The notes beneath the pieces are model-generated. The model saw only the letters and a list, made by a program, of their open reading frames with translations, ran no database searches and was not told the DNA's origin. Positions 25,458-33,733 of a stretch of DNA of 34,058 nucleotides are shown here, piece after piece. The stretch is taken from the NCBI GenBank assembly GCA_016840125.1, contig JAEOSY010000184.1, positions 1 to 34,058 on the forward strand, given 5' to 3'. A program made the position numbers and the translations under genes. The stretch comes from Candidatus Helarchaeota archaeon (lineage in GTDB: Archaea; Asgardarchaeota; Lokiarchaeia; Helarchaeales; HEL-GB-A). Position 1 is the stretch's first letter, and every line of letters begins with the position of its first letter.

Positions 25458-27233
25458 TCATACCTTCACTTTCCCATCCAGAATTTGCTGAAATATCGCC
25501 GCCGTTAAGGGTATATATTTCTTCAAGGATGCATTCCAGAAATAGAGCGGATCTTTCACTATTCCCACATCATAACCCTCTTTTCTTAAATCAAACTTAA
25601 TTACCTTAAAGGTGCCCCCTGTCAATTCCAGATCATCACAAATACGGAGAATAACAGGAATTGAATATATTGGTAGAACGTCAAGGATAAATCGCGAAAG
25701 ATCTTCAAAATCAAATTTAAGGTTGGGATCTAGCTTTAACGCGGCCATACCTGCCCGCCCTTCTGTATCTGGAATTTTTACTCCATAAACTGTTGAGGAA
25801 AGTATTGCATCATAGGAATTGAGAATCGATTCAACTTCTAAGGTAGAGACATTCTCACCTTTCCAGCGGAAAGTGTCTCCCGTTCGATCATAAAAGGATA
25901 GCCAGGCATCCTCATGCAGCTCGATCATATCTCCAGTATTGAAGTACGAATCCCCATTTCGAAGAACATTATCCATTATTTTCTTCCTGGTTTTTTCCTC
26001 ATCCTTATACCTTGCAAGGAAATCCTTCTTATCCAATTTCACCAAGGCCATCCCAATATCACCTGGCTTTTTACATTTACTGTGGAATCCTTTCTCATTT
26101 TTATAAAACTCGCCTGTATCTGGATTAACTTTCACCAAAATCATCCCAGGCATGGTATAGCGTCCAATCATACCAGGTTTTTCTTCCAAATTTATAAAAG
26201 CTCGGTGCCCCTCTGTGAGCCCATAATATTCATAGATATGGGCTACTTTAAATCGGGATCTAAATTTCTCCCATATTTCTTTCCTTAATCCAACACCAAC
26301 CATACAGCGTAAGGGAGTATTTTTCTCATAATCTGATGGTGGTTGATTGAGGAGATATCTGGGCATCTCACCGACGTAAGCGGCATATGTGCAATTGTAT
26401 TTCTTAACATCCTTCCAATAATTCGAGGCTGAAAAACGCCTTGCGATGGCTGAGGCAGCTCCCGATAATAGGGATCCCATCCAGCTCTGCCCAATTGCAA
26501 GGTTGTGATATAAGGGTGTTGCGAGATAAACAACATCATCTGGAGTTAAATTAGCCACACTTTTCGCAAGGAAAAGACCTTGTGTAAACAACTTCTTTTG
26601 TCCCATTTTAATCGCTTTAGGTAGTCCCGTCGTTCCGCTCGAGAATATATAATAGACTATTTGATCCAAGGTTGAATTGTGAGTCGTCTTAGGATTAGAG
26701 CCCGACACCGACTTCAGTTCCCCTGATAGATCTATAAAGTCGTGAGGTAGATCTTCGTTGTTGTTGATGATATACACTTGATCGTTCCTATAGCCAAGTT
26801 CCTCAAAGATCTGATTAAACGATGGAAGGCTTTCTCCTCCTATAATAAGGTATTTTGGCTCCACTCTAGTGAAGGAATGTGTTAAAGCTTTCTTTTTTTG
26901 ATTAAAATTGATTAAGCCAGAGATCCCTTGTATTTTATTAATTCCCCCTGCAACAAAAAGATATTCAGGCGAATTTCTGAGCATCAATGCTATCGCCTGT
27001 CCGGGCTTCAATCCTAGTTGATGAAAATAATTTGCAATTTTATTAATCTCTTCATTGAAAGCTAACCATGTCCAAGACTTGTCTTCAAATAAAACTGCGG
27101 AATTTTTTGGCGTTTTTTCTGCTAAATCTTCAATCAGCGTGCCAATACTTTGATTCGGATTCCTATTCACAACATCGACATCACGCGCTAACCGATCTAA
27201 AAAGGCCGCTTCTTCTTGAGAAAATCCTACCAT
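25458..27233 (-). CDS. FATP-type very-long-chain acyl-CoA synthetase (AMP-binding)
   Basis: The 591-residue protein is an adenylate-forming ligase that activates a carboxylic acid with ATP and CoA. The P-loop SSGTTGLPK is at 198-206, YYGLTEG at 336-342, FNTGD at 431-435, and DRTGDTFRWKGENVST at 449-464. The last block is the signature of the FATP/SLC27 subgroup (very-long-chain acyl-CoA synthetases, also bile-acid and carnitine-type ligases). Length is slightly under the about 620 of FATPs, and no N-terminal membrane helix is obvious. GGTGAG precedes the ATG by about 6 bases, with a TATA-like AAATTTATATT further upstream. It would feed acyl-CoA dehydrogenase and thiolase. Confidence 0.93.
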   Translation of the reverse strand: MVGFSQEEAAFLDRLARDVDVVNRNPNQSIGTLIEDLAEKTPKNSAVLFEDKSWTWLAFNEEINKIANYFHQLGLKPGQAIALMLRNSPEYLFVAGGINKIQGISGLINFNQKKKALTHSFTRVEPKYLIIGGESLPSFNQIFEELGYRNDQVYIINNNEDLPHDFIDLSGELKSVSGSNPKTTHNSTLDQIVYYIFSSGTTGLPKAIKMGQKKLFTQGLFLAKSVANLTPDDVVYLATPLYHNLAIGQSWMGSLLSGAASAIARRFSASNYWKDVKKYNCTYAAYVGEMPRYLLNQPPSDYEKNTPLRCMVGVGLRKEIWEKFRSRFKVAHIYEYYGLTEGHRAFINLEEKPGMIGRYTMPGMILVKVNPDTGEFYKNEKGFHSKCKKPGDIGMALVKLDKKDFLARYKDEEKTRKKIMDNVLRNGDSYFNTGDMIELHEDAWLSFYDRTGDTFRWKGENVSTLEVESILNSYDAILSSTVYGVKIPDTEGRAGMAALKLDPNLKFDFEDLSRFILDVLPIYSIPVILRICDDLELTGGTFKVIKFDLRKEGYDVGIVKDPLYFWNASLKKYIPLTAAIFQQILDGKVKV

Positions 27234-27299
27234 AGAGTCTCACCACAACTTCACTAAACAAGATTTTAGAAAAAATTAGCAATATAAATTTTAGCTGAT

Positions 27300-27320
27300 T
27301 CTTAAGAAAAAAAAGGAAAA
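27300..27320 (-). terminator. T-rich terminator after the PadR/DUF3795/GyrI operon
   Basis: Read leftward, two T-runs (ATTTTTCCTTTTTTTTCTTA) lie 25-45 bases after the stop of the GyrI-like gene and before the ligase gene promoter. Confidence 0.5.
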
Positions 27321-27344
27321 ATTTGCGGATTTATCTCTCCACTA

Positions 27345-27977
27345 CTATCTAAAAGGCTGTCTGATCACGGTCTTCATTTTTTCAGGTTTAACCCTGCGCG
27401 GATCACTCAAATAAATCTCGTGATGGTATTGTCCCCACACCTTTCCATCGAATTTACCCCCCTGTTCCTCAATAAATGCATGAATCTTCATAATATTCTC
27501 AGTTTCTTCGGAATACGACCCGATATGTAAGATTTGGGCAGCTTTGCCTTCGGTATATTTCCCGAACCGGAGTTTGGAGAACGAGGGGGGGAGTTCATCA
27601 CCCTTCTTATCTTTCACTTGCAGGATTGCTTCATCAAACTGCTCTTTTGTTATCCAATCTGGAACCATCATCATGGAAATCCAAATCCAGTTATGTTTCT
27701 TCCCCTCTCGAAAATCATTCATATCGTCTGCCCACCATAACGCCTCTGGTGGCATGACAACATAGTCTTTCCCTATACCTTTGCTCATGAACTTCAACGT
27801 GTAACCGACTGGATAGAGAATCGCGTAAGAATCTTTGAACTCTTGGCATGTATTTGGATTTCCCGTCCCTTCAACCATTAAATATTGGATTTCAGGAACT
27901 TCAACTTCCACTACCTTACCTGGTGGGGGCTTGTAAAGAGTCTTCCATTTCTTCTTAAAATCTATTTTGACAGGCAT
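27345..27977 (-). CDS. GyrI-like small-molecule-binding domain protein
   Basis: The 210-residue protein begins IDFKKKWKTLYKPPPGKVVE and continues with IQYLMVEGTGNPNTCQEF and AILYPVGYTLKF, the pattern of stand-alone GyrI-like (SRPBCC-unrelated, two-repeat SHS2) proteins found in bacteria and archaea. These bind small hydrophobic or cationic ligands; some hydrolyse drug-like esters. It has no DNA-binding domain. It is the last gene downstream of PadR and DUF3795, 62 bases after the latter, with its own GAGGT ribosome binding site, so it may partly have its own promoter. A ligand-sensing or detoxifying role next to PadR is plausible. Confidence 0.87.
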   Translation of the reverse strand: MPVKIDFKKKWKTLYKPPPGKVVEVEVPEIQYLMVEGTGNPNTCQEFKDSYAILYPVGYTLKFMSKGIGKDYVVMPPEALWWADDMNDFREGKKHNWIWISMMMVPDWITKEQFDEAILQVKDKKGDELPPSFSKLRFGKYTEGKAAQILHIGSYSEETENIMKIHAFIEEQGGKFDGKVWGQYHHEIYLSDPRRVKPEKMKTVIRQPFR

Positions 27978-28039
27978 TTTTCTTTACCTCATATTTTTTA
28001 CTAATGAGCGAAACACTCGGATTGAGTATTTCTTTTCTC

Positions 28040-28477
28040 TTAGTTGCCTTCCTTAATTTGGGGCATGTTATCGAGGAAATCCTTGCCACATTTAGCGCAG
28101 ATGTAAGTGTAGAAGTGAATTCGACCTCCACAATCACAGCGCCAGCGCTCGTCTAATGTCTTTAATCCTTCCTCGATCCCTAGTTTTTGAAGGAGTTGGA
28201 GATTGTCTTGTATTTCATATCGATATGCGTATTTCTTCTCCCCTTGATGTGTTGTCTGGAGTTTTTTCGTAACTATCTTACAGGGGAACTCCTCACACTC
28301 AGAGCAGAATTGAACCTTCTTTTCAGATAGGGCGCAGATCCGAATCTTGCATCCAAACTTCGAGGTGCGCTTTTGCTTCTCTTCCGAACGACATCCTTTA
28401 CAAGTCTTATCAAAGCTCGGGCAAGCAAAACACACGACACCACAGGAACTTATCCCTTCGATAGTGATCTTACTCAT
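28040..28477 (-). CDS. DUF3795-type cysteine-rich protein
   Basis: The 145-residue protein has the family's N-terminal cysteine array (C12, C16, C19, C26, C29, C43, C48, C58, C61, C66), including SCGVVCFACP and FCSECEEFPC. The array probably binds zinc or an iron-sulfur cluster. An added C-terminal rubredoxin-like knuckle uses C114, C116, C127 and C130. The function is unknown. Its ATG overlaps the end of the PadR gene by 8 bases, so the two are translationally coupled in one operon. Confidence 0.85.
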   Translation of the reverse strand: MSKITIEGISSCGVVCFACPSFDKTCKGCRSEEKQKRTSKFGCKIRICALSEKKVQFCSECEEFPCKIVTKKLQTTHQGEKKYAYRYEIQDNLQLLQKLGIEEGLKTLDERWRCDCGGRIHFYTYICAKCGKDFLDNMPQIKEGN

Positions 28478-29141
28478 CCCATTTCATCTCCTTTATTTCT
28501 TTCATGAATTTTATGAGCCAATCCAATTCACCCTTGACACGATGGTAAGGACGCTCAAACAAAGCCTTTACAATAAAGAGATAAGGATTTTCCTTCTGCG
28601 TTTTTGCAGGTTCTCCTGCAATTATTTGATCAGGATCTTCTTCAGCGATTTCATCAATATGCTCTAACTTCTCTACTATGTCCTTGAAAACGTATATGGC
28701 ACTCTCTAAACCCTTTTTATATTCACTGAGGACCTTGAGTTTGTCTTCTTTTGAGAGGTGATTAATTCCTGCAAGACCTAGATCAAACATGTCTTTAGGG
28801 TGGGGTGGATTCGTTAAAGCAAGTTTAATCTGGTGTACCAAAATTTTAGACCCGCTTTCTGACATAGAGTAGATTTTTTTGGCAGTCTTCACTCCGGTAA
28901 CTTCCCTTTTCCCAATAATCAAGCCTTTTTTGTTTAATTCATCCAAACTTTTGTAGACTGTTGAAAATTTTAAATCAACCCAGTGATCCATTCCTCGGGT
29001 CTCTATAATTTTATTAATTTGATACCCATACATTGGTCCTTCAGACAGAATTAATAATACTGCTAAATTTGAAGGAGATAATAATTTGTGTTCGTATTTT
29101 TCTATTTCATTGTTTGAATTCTTGTCTTTTGAGTTTGTCAT
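28470..29141 (-). CDS. PadR-family transcriptional regulator
   Basis: The 223-residue protein has a PadR winged helix at about 24-95 (AVLLILSEGPMYGYQINKII, then FSTVYKSLDELNKKGLI and a wing ending KKIYSMSESG). The C-terminal half is helical (a dimerisation part of PadR subfamily 2 type). PadR proteins are usually repressors that respond to small aromatic or lipophilic compounds and regulate their own operon. It leads an operon with DUF3795 and GyrI-like genes. An inverted repeat and a TATA box lie directly upstream, as expected for autoregulation. No defect is seen in the DNA-binding part. Confidence 0.92.
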   Translation of the reverse strand: MTNSKDKNSNNEIEKYEHKLLSPSNLAVLLILSEGPMYGYQINKIIETRGMDHWVDLKFSTVYKSLDELNKKGLIIGKREVTGVKTAKKIYSMSESGSKILVHQIKLALTNPPHPKDMFDLGLAGINHLSKEDKLKVLSEYKKGLESAIYVFKDIVEKLEHIDEIAEEDPDQIIAGEPAKTQKENPYLFIVKALFERPYHRVKGELDWLIKFMKEIKEMKWDE

Positions 29142-29158
29142 TTTTTTTACATCACAAT

Positions 29159-29197
29159 ATTCTACTAATAGAATGCTCCACTAGTAGAATATATAAA
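29159..29197 (-). promoter_or_regulatory. PadR operon promoter with overlapping inverted repeats
   Basis: Nine-base arms ATTCTACTA (29159-29167) and TAGTAGAAT (29182-29190) form a perfect inverted repeat. The left site is itself palindromic (ATTCTA-CTAA-TAGAAT, 29159-29174). The TATA box (TATATAAA, 29190-29197, used leftward) puts transcription start near 29168, inside the repeat, so a bound repressor would block initiation. PadR is the likely ligand by position. Confidence 0.65.
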
Positions 29198-29253
29198 GAT
29201 TCTCATCGCGCGCACGCATCTTTGGAAAATGATACCTTTTAAACAGTATAATT

Positions 29254-29263
29254 TTTATAAAAT
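29254..29263 (+). promoter_or_regulatory. TATA box of the longin-like gene
   Basis: TTTATAAAAT predicts transcription start near 29284, only 24 bases before the ATC at 29308. This supports translation starting well upstream of the first ATG at 29434. Confidence 0.5.
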
Positions 29264-29307
29264 AATTGATCAAGAACACCTAGCAAAAGATCTTAGAGGG
29301 ATTCAAA

Positions 29308-30387
29308 ATCGAGAAAGAACTGATACAAGGTATAATATATTCACAATTTGATGAAAAATATGGCCCTATTGCTATAGCTTGGCTCCCGCCTGATTTACCC
29401 CTGACAATAAAGGATTATATTAGTTTTAAATCCATGAATTTATTATCGGGAGAAGAGGGAATAGTTCCCAAATCCTTGGCAATAATCCCATTTCCATCTA
29501 AAAATCTGAAGGGCTTGATTAAATCTCTGGAAATTAGGGATAAAACCCGTCGCGGTGGTGTCATTGATAGTTCTATTACGGTAATTTTCGATGAAGTAAA
29601 TGATCTCATTTTTTACAGGAATATTCATGATGTCGAGCATCTGTTCAATGCTGCTGCCACTAGAATAATTCAACTGGTGGAAGGTAATGCCGATAAGTTG
29701 AAAATTGAAATCGCATTAAAGGAGTTTTATGACCAAATTACGAGCTCATTCTTAACCTCAATCCAGAAAAAAGAAAAATCGAGGGGATCTGAAAGAAGCC
29801 TGATTCTACTTTTCAATTTAGCTAAAAAAGATTTAGATAAAATTGTTCATGAAATAATTTTGGGCAATCCTGTCATTGTTACCGGTGATAAACCCCTCGT
29901 TGAACTTGTCCTCAATACCCTTGCGATCTTTTCTGGCGGTACTCCAGAAATCGTCTATTGGACCGAAGAACATACCTCTGGAGATATTATCGGGGGTCCC
30001 CCTTATCTGGTTGAAGTCTTTAAAAGTTATACCATCCTGGATTTAAAAAACGGGAAGGTAATTAATGGTAAATCAAATAAATTCAGTAAAAAGTTACTAA
30101 AACGCGCTCGTCAATTAGATTCTGATCATGCTGAGCAATTGATTAAGAAAAATATCACAAAATTTTTCGCAGCTACCAACTTATGTCTAAAAATTGTCAC
30201 CAATAAAGTGGCAGAAGAAGAAATTGATCGGTTTATTTCTGATTTGGATATCGATGAAATTGATTTGATTGAAACCTATACGAAGTTTAAACACCCTGAT
30301 TTAGCTGATCAAATCTCAGAAACGGCTACTCACTGCCGAAAGAAGATGAGTAAAATCATGAGTGGATTTGAGAAACAAAAATGGTGA
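29308..30387 (+). CDS. Longin-like domain protein of unknown function, non-canonical start
   Basis: The reading frame is open from 29284 (after a TAG at 29281) to the stop at 30387. The first ATG is 29434, but the codons before it encode a natural-looking N-terminal strand (GIIYSQFDEKYGPIAIAWLP) of the longin-like type found in many Asgard proteins, so the true start must be earlier. No ATG, GTG or TTG lies between 29284 and 29431. GAGGG at 29296-29300 points to the ATC at 29308; a CTG at 29320 is an alternative. From 29308 the product is 359 residues. The central part (RGGVIDSSITVIFDEVNDLI) continues the alpha/beta fold and the C-terminal 150 residues are helical. No membrane segment is seen. 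The next gene starts 14 bases after the stop. Function is unknown; a GTPase- or trafficking-related role is only suggested by the fold. Confidence 0.7.
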   Translation: MEKELIQGIIYSQFDEKYGPIAIAWLPPDLPLTIKDYISFKSMNLLSGEEGIVPKSLAIIPFPSKNLKGLIKSLEIRDKTRRGGVIDSSITVIFDEVNDLIFYRNIHDVEHLFNAAATRIIQLVEGNADKLKIEIALKEFYDQITSSFLTSIQKKEKSRGSERSLILLFNLAKKDLDKIVHEIILGNPVIVTGDKPLVELVLNTLAIFSGGTPEIVYWTEEHTSGDIIGGPPYLVEVFKSYTILDLKNGKVINGKSNKFSKKLLKRARQLDSDHAEQLIKKNITKFFAATNLCLKIVTNKVAEEEIDRFISDLDIDEIDLIETYTKFKHPDLADQISETATHCRKKMSKIMSGFEKQKW

Positions 30388-30401
30388 TTTGAGGGGTTCA
30401 A

Positions 30402-31226
30402 TTGGTAGATATTAAAGAAGTATTAATAAATTATTTCATCTATTTCATCGGTATGGGAATAATAATAGTTTTATGTTTTTTTGTCTTTATTTCAAAACCC
30501 CATGGTGCTCCGCTTCCTATTTTCGACCCCACAATTGGTAATTTCTACAATATGGTTACATTTGGACTCGGATTAGACTCTACAGTTTTAATATGGACAA
30601 TAGGAATTTTTCTGATCTACCGTTGGAATAAAGGTGGGCGCTCAAATTCTTCATTACTCGTATGGGGTCTTGGATTTCTAGTTTACAGCATTACGTTTAT
30701 CGCTCACATTTTTAGAGCATGGGGGAGTGATTTTATGTGGGCCAATGAAAATTCATCACCCGAAATTTTTTTCATTTGGCGGTTTGGGATGATTATATGG
30801 GCGGGCGCATCCTTATATGGAATTCTTAGGATATTGGTCGAGGATAAAAAGAAGCAAATTATTCCAACAATTGTTGTAATAATTGCAGGATTTTTATGGT
30901 TTATCTATGGCTTATTCTTTGCTAATGTTCCTGTCGATGAAAGAATAGAGACGATGATGTACGGCTTTCTCTTTACTATTTGGATCCCTATCTGTTTCTC
31001 AATTAGCTATATCTTTTTAGTGTACGGGCGTAAATCTAATACTACTGGACCAAAAATTCTTTTTATTGGATATCTCGGATTGACCATCACCTATATGGCT
31101 TGGGCCCCGTGGCATTTTGGTGATGTCGTTTATATTTACTTTATTTGGTATTTTCTCTTTCTACTCTCACTTGTACCCATTCTCATTGGATTTGTATTGC
31201 TAGCAAAAGAATCCGAAGAAAAGTAG
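30402..31226 (+). CDS. Multi-pass membrane protein of unknown function
   Basis: The 274-residue protein has about eight hydrophobic segments and ends in a charged tail (LAKESEEK). It starts at a TTG at 30402 preceded by a strong GAGGGG ribosome binding site. It lies 14 bases after the longin-like gene, so the two are co-transcribed and may work together at the membrane. I do not recognise the family; the multi-helix layout resembles the protein at 18577-19260, but no close similarity is visible. Confidence 0.8.
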   Translation: MVDIKEVLINYFIYFIGMGIIIVLCFFVFISKPHGAPLPIFDPTIGNFYNMVTFGLGLDSTVLIWTIGIFLIYRWNKGGRSNSSLLVWGLGFLVYSITFIAHIFRAWGSDFMWANENSSPEIFFIWRFGMIIWAGASLYGILRILVEDKKKQIIPTIVVIIAGFLWFIYGLFFANVPVDERIETMMYGFLFTIWIPICFSISYIFLVYGRKSNTTGPKILFIGYLGLTITYMAWAPWHFGDVVYIYFIWYFLFLLSLVPILIGFVLLAKESEEK

Positions 31227-31372
31227 AATAAAGATAAAATTTAAGCTCGCTTCTTGGCGCCTATGTAACTCAAATGATCTTAAGCGAGAAATCTATCCAG
31301 AATAGTTCATAAGCATAGATATAAATATAAACAATTATGAAATTAGTAATAATTAGGATGAGTTGATGGATT

Positions 31373-31858
31373 ATGTCAAAAAAAGAACCAGAAATGCCGC
31401 GTAATCATCAAATACAGCTTTTATGCTTACTCGGAATGGTAAATGTATTGGTCATTGATACTGTTGCAGGTCTTTTTGGTTTGGGAACCACAGTTGTTTT
31501 GGGTTTTATTCCCGTTTGGATACGTTTAATTCTATTTGGAATCTTCATGTTCTTCGCCCTAACCCTCATTATCAGATCACATAACGCATTATTTGGAAGT
31601 GGGCATGAGCCGCCGGATCATCTAGTAACTGACGGGATTTTTCAGCAGCTCCGCCACCCCATGTATACTGGAGTAATACTGATTTACTTCTCTTTTGTCC
31701 TTCTAACAGCCTCTCTGGTCGGTTTGGGTTTGTTAATTGGGATTATACTAATATACAATTTCACATTAATGGACCCTGAAGAGGAGTTTCTCGAAGACGC
31801 GTATGGCGACCAATATCGCGAATATAAAGAGACCACCCGTAAGTGGGAACTTGGATAA
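31373..31858 (+). CDS. ICMT/PEMT-like membrane methyltransferase, copy 1
   Basis: The 161-residue protein has about four membrane helices. The SAM-site block is HLVTDGIFQQLRHPMYTG (83-100, RHPMY at 94-98), and the C-terminus EEEFLEDAYGDQYREYK is typical of isoprenylcysteine carboxyl methyltransferase and related membrane methyltransferases. Known relatives methylate prenylated protein C-termini or phospholipid head groups; the substrate here is unknown. It is followed 98 bases later by a clear paralogue. A TATA-like run (ATATAAATATAAAC, near 31318) lies about 45 bases upstream. Confidence 0.9.
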   Translation: MSKKEPEMPRNHQIQLLCLLGMVNVLVIDTVAGLFGLGTTVVLGFIPVWIRLILFGIFMFFALTLIIRSHNALFGSGHEPPDHLVTDGIFQQLRHPMYTGVILIYFSFVLLTASLVGLGLLIGIILIYNFTLMDPEEEFLEDAYGDQYREYKETTRKWELG

Positions 31859-31956
31859 TCTTTTCCTACCTTTTTTGAAATTAATGCTTCAAAATGTAAC
31901 CGATCCTTTATAATTGGTCCGCTTTTTTTCACCTAAGAGAACAGGAGATTGAATCG

Positions 31957-32445
31957 ATGACCACAAAAGAGAAATCTTCAAAAGAAAGAGAGATGCCAAG
32001 AGCGCATCTAGTTCATTTCCTATCAGCCTTTATAATAATTTTGATACTGATCCTTGATGCTGCCGTTTTTGACTTCTCAACACAGGTTCTGAGCTTTATT
32101 CCCTTTGTTATTCGCATTATTTTATGCGGGATTTCATTAGCTTTTGCTATAATATTCGTGATCAGAGCACATAACGCGTTGTTTAGCGATAAAGATGAAC
32201 CCCCCTCCCATCTAGTTACGGATGGAATCTTAAATCAAGTCCGAAATCCTATGTATTTTGGAATACTGCTGCTCCACTTAGCTTTCATTCTTCTTACCAT
32301 GTCCTTAATTGGATTTGGTGCTTGGATCGTCGTTGTTATCATTTACGATAAACTAGCGAGTTACGAGGAAGAAGTTCTTGAGGAGATGTTTGGTGAAGAA
32401 TACCGCGAGTATAAACAGCGAACTTCGAAATGGATTCCCCATTAA
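31957..32445 (+). CDS. ICMT/PEMT-like membrane methyltransferase, copy 2
   Basis: The 162-residue protein is a tandem paralogue of the preceding gene, with matching HNALF, HLVTDGI, PMY and EEYREYK positions. The SAM-site RHPMY is RNPMY here (96-100), so the conserved His is replaced by Asn. Four membrane helices are expected. AGGAGATT precedes the ATG by about 8 bases, so it is translated independently. A T-rich spacer follows before the oppositely oriented oxidoreductase gene. It may have a different substrate or reduced activity; sequence alone does not tell. Confidence 0.9.
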   Translation: MTTKEKSSKEREMPRAHLVHFLSAFIIILILILDAAVFDFSTQVLSFIPFVIRIILCGISLAFAIIFVIRAHNALFSDKDEPPSHLVTDGILNQVRNPMYFGILLLHLAFILLTMSLIGFGAWIVVVIIYDKLASYEEEVLEEMFGEEYREYKQRTSKWIPH

Positions 32446-32464
32446 TTCCCTTTTATTCTCTTTT

Positions 32465-33628
32465 TTATTTACCTTTGGAGTTTTTCACGTAATTCAGGAT
32501 ATTTGAAAGGATCTGATTAGATTCTGCGTACTTTTCGAGCATGAACATCCCAGTAAAGTTCCAGAAGACTAAATGCCGACACCCTGCTTTATAGAAATCC
32601 TCCACTATTTTAATTACTTCCTCTTCAGTGCCGTGCACGTAGAATTTTTCAATGCATCTGTCAGGGATTTTCTCGATCGCGCCCATTGCTTCTTCACGGC
32701 TTAACTTAATTGGTACGTAATCTGTGAGTGGATTGATGCATTCCTTGTTTAAAATCTGGCAAAGCGGGTGTTCGTATCCTTCTTCGGTGAATAATGAGTC
32801 AAATGCAGTCAATACCCAGGCTTTTCCTAATGTTGTGTTCATGATCTCATGGCTGTCATTATGATCGTTACTCAGTACTGTATAAACGTAATGTGCTGGA
32901 GTAAATTTCTCGAAATTTCGATTAAATTTCTTAGCACTATTCTGAATTATCTTTAACTTCAATTTATAATCCTTTAATGTTAGGTTTACTGGAATCCATC
33001 CATCCGCCAACTCACCTGCGAGCCCAAGCATAACCGGTCCATGTGCTCCTAACCAAATTTGAGGGAGCTTTTCTTTATCATAGGGTTCTAACCCCAGAAT
33101 TGCATCTTCTAACTTCCAAAACTGCCCATCATAATTTACCTTTTGACAGGGATTGTCGAGAAATAATTTAATAATACGCAGATTCTCTGCTAACTTGGAT
33201 ACTGGCTTTTCGTAGCTGAGACCGTACGGAACGATATTTTCTTTCTCACCAGCTCCAATGCCAAAAATAACTCGTCCTTTGGAAATATGGTCCAATGTGA
33301 GCATAGTTTGCGCCATTAAAGCCGGATGCCTCCGAATAGTCTCGGTCACTGCGGTCCCCATCTGAATCCTTTCAGTAACTGCTGCATGTGCGCTGATAAG
33401 TGCGAAGGTTTCTAAATACGTATGGGGGGTCGGCTGGAAATTAGCGAGCGGTATCAGATCAGGTGTCCAGATTGCATCCGGAATCCAACCTTGAAAATGA
33501 TCTACATACCACATTGAATCATAGCCAATTTCATCTAACTTCTTCGCAACCTTTATACTTTTATCCGCAGGCGGCACTATCTGGGCAGGCACCCCGATTT
33601 TCATGTCTGAAATATCCATTCGTATCAC
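32465..33628 (-). CDS. Luciferase-like (LLM class) flavin/F420-dependent oxidoreductase
   Basis: The 387-residue protein has the LLM TIM-barrel pattern: GYDSMWYVDHF near the start, ERIQMGTAVTETIRRHPALM, the strongly typical LTLDHISKGRVIFGIGAGE, and ADGWIPVNL. In archaea this class mostly uses coenzyme F420 (methylene-H4MPT reductase and secondary alcohol or sugar dehydrogenase relatives), and the phthiodiolone-ketoreductase-like subgroup is a possible match. Cofactor and substrate are inferred. Three in-frame Met codons (residues 1, 4, 9) compete as start. It is divergent from the thiolase gene with about 105 bases between them. Confidence 0.9.
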   Translation of the reverse strand: MIRMDISDMKIGVPAQIVPPADKSIKVAKKLDEIGYDSMWYVDHFQGWIPDAIWTPDLIPLANFQPTPHTYLETFALISAHAAVTERIQMGTAVTETIRRHPALMAQTMLTLDHISKGRVIFGIGAGEKENIVPYGLSYEKPVSKLAENLRIIKLFLDNPCQKVNYDGQFWKLEDAILGLEPYDKEKLPQIWLGAHGPVMLGLAGELADGWIPVNLTLKDYKLKLKIIQNSAKKFNRNFEKFTPAHYVYTVLSNDHNDSHEIMNTTLGKAWVLTAFDSLFTEEGYEHPLCQILNKECINPLTDYVPIKLSREEAMGAIEKIPDRCIEKFYVHGTEEEVIKIVEDFYKAGCRHLVFWNFTGMFMLEKYAESNQILSNILNYVKNSKGK

Positions 33629-33733
33629 TCGTAATTGAAATAAACCAAAATTTAATCTCTTTTTTTAAAGATAATTTTATTTTATTGATATCTAAAAAGT
33701 CATAATAATAATTTTTATGGAGACAGGAAAAAT

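Noticed and set aside
25914..26288. 124-codon rightward ORF
   Set aside because: It is antisense to the acyl-CoA ligase motif region.
29229..29351. 40-codon ORF starting with ATG upstream of the longin-like gene
   Set aside because: It is in a different frame, has no recognisable pattern, and would begin before the predicted transcription start near 29284.
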